Shown: positions 44,608 to 54,500 of the stretch, piece after piece | How positions within the stretch are numbered: the stretch's first letter is position 1 | Layout of the letters: each line of letters opens with the position of its first letter | Assembly (NCBI RefSeq): GCF_009766005.1 | Contig: NZ_LMUK01000027.1 | Coordinates: 212,991-276,990 of the forward strand | Direction of reading: 5' to 3' | Source: Bradyrhizobium sp. S69 | Lineage (GTDB): Bacteria; Pseudomonadota; Alphaproteobacteria; Rhizobiales; Xanthobacteraceae | DNA: 64,000 bases | Program-made: the position numbers and the translations under genes | Notes under the pieces: model-generated | Told to the model about the DNA's origin: nothing | Database searches by the model: none | Seen by the model: only the letters and a program-made list of their open reading frames with translations

Positions 44608-44650
44608 CATGATCTCCGGACGAACGCAAAGCGTTTGCCCGAAGATCATG
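44608..44650. terminator. Hairpin immediately downstream of the repeat-protein gene
   Basis: CATGATCTCCGG and CCGAAGATCATG form the outer stem, with inner AACGCAAAGCGTT. It begins two bases past the stop of the minus-strand repeat protein, so a transcript-end role is likely. The GAGCATGATC core is a widespread Rhizobiales intergenic motif. Confidence 0.5.
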
Positions 44651-44651
44651 T

Positions 44652-47600
44652 TCAATGAATGATGAAATTGTTCGCGTGCAAGTCCGCCAAATGGACATTC
44701 GTCAAGGTGATGCTGTCATGATTGCCGAGATTAATCACGGTATCGTGGCCGCCGTTCGCCGCCGTGAACAGCGACTGCGGCTGGCCGGCTTGCGCCTCGC
44801 TCAAAAGCTGCGCCAATTGGTGGCTGTTGGCAACCGACGAGAATCCATCCAACTCGATCGTATCGGCGCTTCCGGCGTTCACGATGGTCTCCGAGCCGAC
44901 CCCCGGGTGGAACACAAAAGCGTCATTGCCCGGGCCGGCGATGGTCACCGAGACCGCTTGAGTGGCCGAGCTGTGGGTGCCGTCCGCATGGTTGTCGGTG
45001 ACGGTGACATCGTACGATTGGGTCATTGTCCTGGCGGGCGGGCTGGAATCGAAATTGAAGTGCCATCCGACCTGGTCCTGCGCATTGGCGGCATCGACGG
45101 TGAAGTTTCCGATATAACCTGCCCCGCCGTTCAGCGGCGTGACGCCGACGGCTTGCTGATCTGTTGAAGCGGCATCGCCGAATGAAAGGGTCCCGCCGGC
45201 GACATCCTGTTTCGCCACGGGATCGATAACGACCGTGCCGCCGCTTCCATCGCTGGATAGCGAGAAGGTCGAACTCGTATAGTCGCCGGCCAGCTTGATT
45301 TGCGCGGTGTGGTCCTGGGCGTCACTGACCGTCAACGTCCCGCCGGACGAGGTGCCGGTATACGAAACCGTCGTTCCCGCCGCGAATGCGATATCCTTCA
45401 GATCGAGTTGATCCGAGCTCGACGGGTTGCCATCGCCGGTGAAATTAAACACCTGACCGCTGAACCCGGACGAGTGGTCGAGTATTAACGAACCTGTCGC
45501 GCCGTTGAACGTGACCGACGCGGAGTCAGCGCCGGTCAATTCGAGTTTCGCCGCCGCATCGATCGTTGCCGCCTGAATCATGTGGCTCAACGTCAACACG
45601 ATGCTGCCGGTCGCCTCGATCACGGTCGAGGCGGTGTCGATTACGCCATCGCCGTTGAGGTCCTGGTGGAAAGACGGTCTCCAGCGATTCCAGCGTCGCG
45701 CTGGTTCCCGACACCGAGCTGGCGAGAGCGGTGAGCACGTTGCCGTTGCCGTCGGTCTGCCAGACGGTGTACGCGTCGGTCGCCGCATTCTTCATGGCCA
45801 CGTCATAGCCACCGCCCGAAATCTGCTCGCCGCCAATCGGCGTCCAGCCGGGAAACTCACCCGCCGTAACGGGCGAACCACCCACGCTCAGCTCCGGGCC
45901 CGTGCTGGTACCGTTGGCATAGAAATAATAATTTTCGCCGACCTGCGTCAGGCTGGTCGAGCCGGCTTGCTCGATCACGGTGGTCGGGATACCGATCACC
46001 CCGTCGCCGTTGAAATCCTGGTGAAAGACGGTCTCCAGCGATTCCAGCGTCGTGCTGGTCCCCGATACTGAACTAGCGAGAGCGGTGAGCACGTTGCCGT
46101 TGCCGTCGGTCTGCCAGACGGTGTACGCGTCGGTCGCCGCATTCTTCAAAGCCACGTCATAGCCGCCGCCCGAGATCTGCTCGCCGCCAATCGGCGTCCA
46201 GCCGGGAAACTCACCCGCCACAACGGGCGAACCGCCAACGCTCAGCTCCGGGCCGGTGCTGGTACCGTTGGCATAGAAATAATAGTTTTCGCCAACCTGC
46301 GTCAGGCTGGTCGATCCGGCCTGCTCGATCACGATGGCCGGGATACCGATCACTCCGTCGCCGTTGAGGTCCTGGTGAAAGACGGTCTCCAACGATTCCA
46401 GCGTCGTGCTGGTTCCCGACACCGAGCTGGCGAGAGCGGTGAGCACGTTGCCGTGGCTGTCGGTCTGCCAGACGGTGTACGCGTCGGTAGCCGCATTCTT
46501 CATGGCCACGTCATAGCCGCCGCCCGCGATCTGCTCGGCGCCAATCGGCGTCCAGCCGGAAAACTCACCCACCGTAACGGGCGAGCCGCCCACGCTCAGC
46601 TCCGGGCCGGTGCTGGTGCCATTGGCATAGAAATAATAGTTTTCGCCGACCTGGGTCAGGCTGGTCGAGCCCGCCTGCTCGATCACGGTGGCCGGGATAC
46701 CGATCACCCCGTCGCCGTTGAGGTCCTGGTGAAAGACCGTCTCCAGCGATTCCAGCGTCGTGCTGGTTCCCGACACCGAACTCGCGACAGCGGCGAGGAC
46801 GTTGCCGTGGCTGTCGGTCTGCCAGACGGTATAGGCGCCGGTAGCCGCATTCTTCAAGGCCACATCATAGCCGCCGCCCGAAATCTGCTCGGCGCCAATC
46901 GGCGTCCAGCCGGAAAACTCACCCACCACAACGGGCGAACCGCCAACGCTCAGCTCCGGACCGGTGCTGGTGCCGTTGGCATAGAAATAATAATTTTCAC
47001 CAACCTGGGTCAGGCTGGTCGAGCCCGCCTGCTCGATCACGGTGGTCGGGATACCGATTACGCCATCGCCGTTGAGGTCCTGGTGAAAAGCGGTCTCCAG
47101 CGATTCCAGCGTCGTGCTGGTTCCCGACACCGAGCTGGCGACAGTGCTGATGATGTTGCCGTTGCTGTCGGTCTGCCAGACCGTGTAGACATCGGTAGCC
47201 GCATTCTTCCAGGCTACATCATAGCCGCCGCCCGAGATTTGCTCGCCGCCAATCGGCGTCCAGCCGGAAAATTCACCCGCCGTAACGGGTGATCCGCCAT
47301 CGCTCAGCTCCGGGCCCGTGCTGGTACCGTTGGCATAGAAATAATAATTTTCGCCGACCTGCGTCAGGCTGGTCGAGCCAAACGACTCGATCACCACTGG
47401 GGCAGGCGTGCCAACGAAACCATGTTGGTCGCCGCTCGTATCGTTGAAGTAGCCGGTGATTTCACCGCTCGCGCTGACGCCTATAATATCGGTTTCCGTT
47501 GCGCCGGGAACATCGACGCTCGCAATCACGCCGCCTTGGTCGACAAAGCCGTGAACATTGCCGCCACTGTCGGTATAATAGCCGACGATTTCGCCGGCCG

Positions 47601-48339
47601 CGTTGATGGCCTGAATACTCGTGCTGGTGGCGCCCGAAATGTTGATTGTCGTAATGACGCCATTGGTGTCGACAAATCCATGCAGGTTGTTGGCGCTGTC
47701 TTGATAATTTCCGACGACCACGCCAGCGTCGTCGATGCCGACGATGCTGGTGTCGATCGATCCGGCCGGGTCGATCGTTGTAAAACCGCCGCCGCTTTCG
47801 ACGAATCCGTGGCCGACACCGTCGGCATCGGTAGACGTGCCGGCAATCTGGCCACTCGCATTGACACCGACAACCGAGGTGCTGGAGGATCCGGGAACGT
47901 CGATCTGGGTATAGCTGCCATTGGTGTCGACAAAACCATGGACGTGATTGGAGCTATCGGCAAATTCGCCGTAGATCACGCCGCTGCCGTTAACGCCGTC
48001 GACGGTGGTGCTGTTGGCCAGGAAGACATCGACTTTCGTAACGACGCCGGCGTTGTCGACGAACCCATGCTGGTGGAGGACGTTGTCGACATAGTCGCCG
48101 AAGATTTCCCCGCTTGAGGTAATGCCCACGACGTCGGTGTTGGTTGACCCAGGCGGGTTGTAGGTTATCCCACTGCTGCCCTCGGTCACGAAGCCGTCGA
48201 AGGTTCCGTCGCCCTCCCCGTCAACGTTGCCGTAATTACCGACCGCCTCGCCGGCGGCATCGACGCCGTCGGCGGAAATGTAAGCATAGGTGCCAGCCGC
48301 GGCGGGCACATCGATCTTTATGAAGCTGAAATTTGACAT
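44652..48339 (-). pseudogene. Large repeat-built secreted protein (HAF + 118-aa repeats), one-base frameshift
   Basis: Two overlapping reading frames encode one protein interrupted by an extra G at 45668/45669. Other repeat copies read TCCTGGTGAAAG there; this one reads TCCTGGTGGAAAG. Removing the base gives exactly 1229 codons from 48339 to 44652 (1228 residues). Architecture: seven HAF-type repeats (about 1-325, each ending HGFVD or similar), five 118-residue repeats (about 326-905), each closing with a Ca-binding-like DLNGDGVIG, then a beta-rich adhesin-like part and a C-terminal NHDSITLTNVHLADLHANNF tail typical of type I secretion. No N-terminal signal peptide and no adjacent secretion genes. 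Either a true mutation or a base-call error. Confidence 0.85.
45624..47394 (-). repeat. Five tandem 354-bp repeats in the secreted-protein gene
   Basis: The landmark TCCTGGTGAAAG occurs at 46016, 46370, 46724 and 47078, exactly 354 bases apart, and at 45661, 355 apart because of one inserted G. Each unit encodes 118 residues beginning near VIEQAGSTSLTQVGENYYFY and ending in FHQDLNGDGVIGIP. Units are highly similar, so they arose by recent duplication and can recombine. Confidence 0.95.
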
Positions 48340-48536
48340 TGCTTCATTGGGTCGCGGTCGGTCCCTCCCGGGTTCGAACGCGGACCACATTAATGATCCG
48401 TAAGGTCATGCGGATCATAGCGAAATCCGTACGGTTGACAGCGAAATCCAAACATCCGCAAGATCGCATCCCGCTGCGGACCTCCGCGGCCGCGATCCGC
48501 CATCAAGGCGGACGAAACAATGGGGAGTGAGTGCCT

Positions 48537-49739
48537 GTGAGATTGTACGTGCTGGCTTGCGCCATACTCGCAAGCCTGACATCCGGCGTTTCAGCGCAGA
48601 TCTCCGATGATGTCGTTCGAATCGGCGTGCTGACCGATCTCTCGAGCTGGGGCCGCGACAATAGCGGGCCCGGCTCGGTGGAAGCAGCAAAAATGGCGGT
48701 CGAGGAATTCGGCCCGACCGTGCTCGGCAAGCCGATCGAGATCGTCAGCGCCGATCACCAGATGAAGGTCGACGTCGGCGTCCAGATCGCGCGGGAATGG
48801 TTCGACAACGGCAAGGTCGACGCCGTCGCCGATATTCCCAACTCAGGGATCGCGATTGCGGTTCATAATTTGGTCAGGGACCGCAACAAGATCGCGCTGT
48901 TGTCCGGTCCCGGCGCGAGTTCGCTAACCGACGAGCTGTGCAGCCCGAACACCGTACAATTTGCCTATGACACCTATGCGCTGTCCAAGGTCACCGCGTC
49001 GGCCGTGATCAACGAGGGCGGCAAATCCTGGTTCTTCATCACCGCCGATTACGCCTTTGGCCAGCAGCTCGAAAAGGACGCCACGCGGTTTATCAAAGAG
49101 CTCGGCGGCACCGTGCTCGGCAGCGTACGGCATCCGACCAACACGGCCGACTTCTCCTCCTTTGCCTTGCAGGCGCAGGGCTCGAAAGCCGACGTGGTCG
49201 CGTTCGCCAATGCCGGCCAGGACACTGACAATTCGATCAAGCAGGCCGGCGAATTCGGCCTGGTGAAAGGCGGCCAGAAGCTGGTCGGTCTTCTGATGTT
49301 CGACACCGACGTGCACGCCATCGGCCTGGAGGCGGCGCAAGGCACCTACATGACCACGGCGTCGTACTGGAACATGGACGACAAGACCCGCGCCTGGTCG
49401 AAGAAGTTCTTTGCCAAAACGAATGTCATGCCGACCATGATCCATACCGGGGTCTATGGTTCGGTGCTGCATTATCTGAAAGCCATCAAGGCCGCCGGAA
49501 CCGACGATCCGCAAAAAGTAATGGCGAAGATGCGGGAGCTTCCGATCGAGGACGTCTTTGTCCACGGCGGCAGGCTGCGCGAGGACGGCCGCGTGATCCG
49601 CGACATGTATCTGGCGCGGGTGAAGAAGCCACAGGAGTCGAAAGAGCCGTGGGACACTCTCGAGATCGTCAAGACCGTGAAGGGCGACGACGCCTATCGT
49701 CCGGTCGCCGAATCCAAATGTCCGCTGCTCAAGAAGTAG
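48537..49739 (+). CDS. ABC transporter substrate-binding protein, branched-chain amino-acid type (type I fold)
   Basis: A 400-residue receptor with a signal peptide (MRLYVLACAILASLTSGVSA) and a Peripla_BP_6 body: VVRIGVLTDLSSWGRDNSGP, VEEFGPTVLGKPIEIVSADH, and IPNSGIAIAVHNLVRDRNKI. Such proteins bind branched amino acids, amides, aromatic acids or urea. GTG at 48537 is chosen with GGGAG nine bases upstream; GTG at 48531 is also possible. No ABC permease or ATPase is near. It is 11 bases from the flavoprotein gene, so receptor and oxidase are co-expressed. Ligand unknown. Confidence 0.88.
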   Translation: MRLYVLACAILASLTSGVSAQISDDVVRIGVLTDLSSWGRDNSGPGSVEAAKMAVEEFGPTVLGKPIEIVSADHQMKVDVGVQIAREWFDNGKVDAVADIPNSGIAIAVHNLVRDRNKIALLSGPGASSLTDELCSPNTVQFAYDTYALSKVTASAVINEGGKSWFFITADYAFGQQLEKDATRFIKELGGTVLGSVRHPTNTADFSSFALQAQGSKADVVAFANAGQDTDNSIKQAGEFGLVKGGQKLVGLLMFDTDVHAIGLEAAQGTYMTTASYWNMDDKTRAWSKKFFAKTNVMPTMIHTGVYGSVLHYLKAIKAAGTDDPQKVMAKMRELPIEDVFVHGGRLREDGRVIRDMYLARVKKPQESKEPWDTLEIVKTVKGDDAYRPVAESKCPLLKK

Positions 49740-49750
49740 GATCGTCTCAC

Positions 49751-51454
49751 GTGGCAAATGACCAACAACAAGAAACCTACCAATGCGACGTGCTGGTGGT
49801 CGGCTCCGGCTGCGCCGGCCTCTCGGCCGCGGTCACCGCCGGGCATCGCGGTCTCAACGTCCTGGTGGTGGAAAAGGAGCCGCAGTTCGGCGGCACTACC
49901 GCGCGCTCCGGCGGCTGGCTGTGGATTCCCGGGACCTCGCTGGCGCGGGCCTGGGGCATCAGCGAAAGCCCCGACCAGGCGCGAACCTATCTGCGTCACG
50001 AGGCCGGTAACTCTTTTGACGCCGCCCGCGTCGATGCCTTCCTGAGCAACGGGCCGGAGGCGGTCGACTTCTTCACCAGCAAGACCGCGCTGCGTTTCGA
50101 CATGCCGCTGACGTTTCCGGACTATCACGCCGAAGCGCCCGGCGGCGCGCAAGGCGGCCGCTCGATGGTGACGCGGCCGTTCGACGGCCACGAACTCGGC
50201 GAGCACATCAGGGATCTCGGCGCACCGCTGCCGGAGCTCACCGTATTCGGCATGATGCTGGGCTCCGGCAAGGAGATCATCCATTTCATGCGCGCGACGA
50301 AATCGTTTGCATCGGCGTTCTACGTCGCCAAGCGCCTCTCGAAACACGGCATCGACGTGCTGCGCAACGGCCGCGGCATGACCTTGACCAATGGCAACGC
50401 ACTGGCCGGACGTCTCGCCAAATCGGCATTCGACCTCAAGATACCGCTATGGCTGAAGTCGCCGGTGCGCGAACTGATCGTCGAGGACGGCGCAGTCCGC
50501 GGCGCGGTGATCGAGCGCGACGGCCAAAGCATTCGCGTCACGGCAAGGCGCGGCGTGATCCTGGCTTGCGGCGGCTTTCCGCACGATGTGGCCCGGCGCC
50601 AGGCGATGTTCCCGCATGCCCCCACCGGCAACGAGCACTTCTCGCCCGGCCCCATCGGCAATACCGGCGACGGATTGCGGCTGGCGGAAGCCGCCGGCGG
50701 CCACGTCGAGGACAGCTTGCCGAATGCCGCGGCCTGGGTACCGGTGTCGATCACCACGCGCAAGGACGGCAGCAAGGGCGTGATGCCGCATTTCATCGAC
50801 CGCGCCAAGCCGGGCGTGATCGCGGTGACACGCGGCGGCGTGCGCTTTGCCAATGAAGGCAATTCCTACCACGATTTTGTCCAGGAGATGGTCAAGGCCT
50901 CAAAGCCCGGCGAGGAGATCACCGCGTTCCTGATCACCGATCATCGCTCCCTGCGCAAATACGGCTTCGGCTGCGTGCCGCCGTTTCCGATGCCGCTCGG
51001 TCATCATTTGCGCACCGGCTATCTGTTGCGCGGCGCGACCCTGGCCGAACTCGCAACCAAAGCCGGGATCGATCCGAAGGCGTTCGAGGCCACCGTCGAA
51101 AAATTCAATCAAACCGCCACGGAGGGGCGCGATCCGGATTTCGGCAAGGGCTCGCGCGCCTACAACCGCTATCAGGGTGACGCGCTGCACGGCCCCAATC
51201 CCTGCATCGCGCCGATCCAGCACGGCCCGTTCTACGCCATCAAGATGGTGATCGGCGACCTCGGCACCTATGCCGGCATCAAGACCGACGAGAACGCCCG
51301 CGCGCTCGATGCCGACGGCCACCCGATCGCGGGGCTGTATGCCGCCGGCAACGACATGGCGAGCATCATGGGCGGCAACTACCCCGGCGCCGGCATCACG
51401 CTCGGCCCGGCGCTGACGTTCGGGTATATCGCGGGGAAACATATCGCGGCCTGA
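49751..51454 (+). CDS. FAD-dependent oxidoreductase, fumarate reductase flavoprotein/KstD-like
   Basis: A 567-residue flavoprotein. The FAD-binding Rossmann motif is DVLVVGSGCAGLSAAVTAGH, followed by the active-site-side GGTTARSGGWLWIPGT. The C-terminal GGNYPGAGITLGPALTFGYI matches 3-ketosteroid-1-dehydrogenase-type proteins. Start is GTG at 49751 with AGGA nine bases upstream. The electron acceptor and substrate are not known; sterol or cyclic ketone dehydrogenation is possible. It lies downstream of a solute receptor in the same operon. Confidence 0.9.
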   Translation: MANDQQQETYQCDVLVVGSGCAGLSAAVTAGHRGLNVLVVEKEPQFGGTTARSGGWLWIPGTSLARAWGISESPDQARTYLRHEAGNSFDAARVDAFLSNGPEAVDFFTSKTALRFDMPLTFPDYHAEAPGGAQGGRSMVTRPFDGHELGEHIRDLGAPLPELTVFGMMLGSGKEIIHFMRATKSFASAFYVAKRLSKHGIDVLRNGRGMTLTNGNALAGRLAKSAFDLKIPLWLKSPVRELIVEDGAVRGAVIERDGQSIRVTARRGVILACGGFPHDVARRQAMFPHAPTGNEHFSPGPIGNTGDGLRLAEAAGGHVEDSLPNAAAWVPVSITTRKDGSKGVMPHFIDRAKPGVIAVTRGGVRFANEGNSYHDFVQEMVKASKPGEEITAFLITDHRSLRKYGFGCVPPFPMPLGHHLRTGYLLRGATLAELATKAGIDPKAFEATVEKFNQTATEGRDPDFGKGSRAYNRYQGDALHGPNPCIAPIQHGPFYAIKMVIGDLGTYAGIKTDENARALDADGHPIAGLYAAGNDMASIMGGNYPGAGITLGPALTFGYIAGKHIAA

Positions 51455-51594
51455 GCGGCCCAGAGGAAATCTGGGCCACCAAATTCGCGCATTGCCAAGC
51501 ATCGAAGTGTTTGCGCTCGGCCTCTCCTTGTGACAACACTACAACCTGCGATTGATTATATTTCCGCCCCAAACTTTTCCCGGCTCACCCGATC

Positions 51595-54500
51595 ATGTCC
51601 GATTCATCTGATGATCCGCTCCGCGGCTTGGTGCACGACTGGCCCTACGCTCGGGAATTCGTCCTCGACACCATGGATCCTGTTTTGATCCAGCGGCACG
51701 GCGAACTATTGCTGAGCCGCGCGGTCAATATCGGACGCATCGTGGCGTTTGTCGGGGCCGGCGTCTCGATGTCCTATGGACGCATCAGTTGGCGCGAACT
51801 GGTGCGCGAATTGCTGGAATCGGCGCAACGCGCGTATCGGAAAAGCAAAACAGATTACAAAGTAAAGCATCCGCGGATCAACATCATCTACGATACCCTC
51901 CAAGCGCTTAAGCCGAATCCCGGCGCTGACGAAGACGGCGCATGGAGGGACATGCCTCCAGCGCGTCTGCTCATCCTATTCCAGATCGCGGATGAACTTG
52001 GGGAAGCCATCCATCGCGTGAAAAGCCATAACACCCGTGACTTAAACCCGGTACGCCGCAAAGCCAGACAACTTGTCTATGACGACGCTGGACACGCCCG
52101 CCGTTTGTTCGAGTCGAGCTACAAGAATCGCTCCAACGCGGAAAAGAAGAGTGGCGATGCGGTCATCAACGACCTGATGGGATATCTGGACGACCGACCA
52201 CTTTCTCGCGATCTGTCGAACTCCCAACCGCGCTACGAGCCGATATTTGATTGGGCGAAACTCGACGACATTATTGAGGGAATTCCACCGAAACTTGAGT
52301 TTCTTGTAAGGCTCTGCAAGGAATTTCGAAACTATCGCGGCGCGCAAGTCGCCTCTCTTAATCCGACACATCGCTTCATTGTTGCCGCGGCGTTGGCATC
52401 GACAACTGGATATGAAAGTGACGAGCGATTTCGGGGATGGGTATCGGATCGTAAATCAAAGGAAGCCGAAGCGGATCGTAGATCAAAGGAAGTCGAAGCC
52501 TCAAGCCAGTTGCCGGCCACCGGAGACGAGCCACGCCGTTTTCGCGGCGAAACGGTCGACCAGGAGCGTGACCCGCTATTGTTGCTGGTTAACCGACTAG
52601 GCGTTCGGCGCTTTATCACCACCAACTACGATCTCGATATCGAGCGAATGATGCTCGATCGGGGCTATCGCCTGCGACTATCCGGCCACGACGACGTTTC
52701 CGGCCACAACTTCATCGCAGAAAGCGTAAACACGATGGAAGCACGCGCACGTGACTTCGTGTTCAATGAGCAGCGCGCGGCCCACCTCATCGATTTCGCC
52801 GTGCAGGATGGACGTTTTGCGCTTGACGTCGTCCATCTGCATGGCCGCGCTACCGATGGAGACGATATCGTCGCCACCGAAGCCGATTATCAGCGACTGT
52901 ACTTGCGTGACGATAGCGGACGCGGACGCGGACGCGATCTTCTCGACGGAGCGATCAACCTCGCGTTTCGTGGCAATGCGCTGTTGTTCGTCGGCAACGG
53001 GATGGGCGAGGACGATCTGCTGCGTCCCTTGCGACACTTCATGAGCGAGGGACCGAGCGGCCGAGAGTCCGATGCGATCGCTCTATTGCCAGATCTCAGA
53101 GGAGCGCAATCAAGGTTGGAAGAAAAGGCTACACTGCTGAGACGCTACGGTGTTTATACGATCCATTTCGGAAGAGGCAGCCTCGACCGCGGCGATCGGA
53201 AAGAAGAATTCCTGCTTTCCGGCCTAATCAAATTGATCAGATTCCTCGCCAGACAAATTATCGAGATACGCTCGAGAAAGGTACCGGCCAAGGGAGTCGA
53301 TGAGGCGATAAAAGAATTGCTCGATAGCGTTCAGGGCGAGCTACGCAAAGGCGAGGTATCAAAAGACGAGACAACGGGGGCAAACGGTGAGGCGGCGACA
53401 CAGAAAACGGGTGCGCGGGAAGACGAACATAAAGAAGCGGGCGTATCCCGACGACTCGTGGTCATCTGTGACGAGCCGGGTCTCAAGACCATAAAAGTCG
53501 AAAGTGTTTACGAAATCGAGGGGCGACCACCGTCTTTGATCAACTGCGAGTTGGAGGCCATCAATTACCTCCTCGATTTTTGCATTCGAGCCGCTTGCGG
53601 CAACCCTGATGAGTATTTTCCTGAATCCAGGGCCGCGCAAATAATCGCGGAAAATACCGAAGATTCCATAGTGGCTGGTTTTCTTTCGGCGACCATTTCA
53701 CGCCTGCAGGAAACCTGGAGCGATTGGCGCAAGGAATGGTTCGGAGATATCGCACCGCGCCTGCCGGCCTCCCCTTCGAAAGGCTGGGGTAATGGAAAGG
53801 CCAGCCCGTTGCTGGCGGAAGGCGCGAAGATTGATCGCCGCCGCGCCATCGATCTGCCTCCCGATTACAACTTTCAGCCACCTGCTCGCGCGGCAAACGA
53901 CAAGGGTGACGCAACACCGGACAATAGCACTTCCGAAGACAACGAACCACCAGATGGTCGCTTTCGTATCCACACCAGTCAAACCCTGGCGCGGGCCTGC
54001 TACTCGCTATCCCGGCACGTTCTGGTCTCCCGAGAAGGCAGGAACTCAGCGATGCTCGCCACAGGACGGCGGGTCTTCGTGCTTGCCGGCGCGCGGGGCA
54101 TCGGCAAGGGCCATTTCTTTTCAGCGCTGACCGAAGATAAGGGACTTCTCAAATTTCTTGAGGCCACATGGCGAGAGAAATGGCGAACGCCAAAATATTC
54201 TGCTGCCTTCGCTTTCAATTTCAGCTTCTCGGTCGAGCTCGGCTCCGGCTTTGATCGTCTTGTGCGTTTCCTGGGTGAAACGATTGAAAACATCTATTGC
54301 GAAGATCAAGCGGCTCGCAAAGAATTTAACAAGCTCTACGAGCAGATCGCAGGAAAGGAATCGAGCCCCGCAACGCCTGCTTCTCCGCATTCCGGACACC
54401 GGATTGGCCTGCTTGACTTTCTGTTTAAGGTAATCGCCGGAAAAATCGAGGATCTACCTGAAATCAGCAACCGTTTCGTTCTGCTCTTCAATGCCACACA

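Noticed and set aside
46375..47292. Plus-strand open frame through the 354-bp repeats
   Set aside because: Periodic only because the opposite gene is repetitive; the encoded sequence is Arg/Gly/Ala-rich and has no start context.
45624..47394. Tandem repeats as a possible CRISPR array
   Set aside because: Units are 354 bases, coding, without short spacers; no cas genes nearby.
51455..51594. Canonical promoter before the SIR2-STAND gene
   Set aside because: TTGTGA (51528) and TATATT (51557) are 23 bases apart, too far for a standard pair; not annotated.
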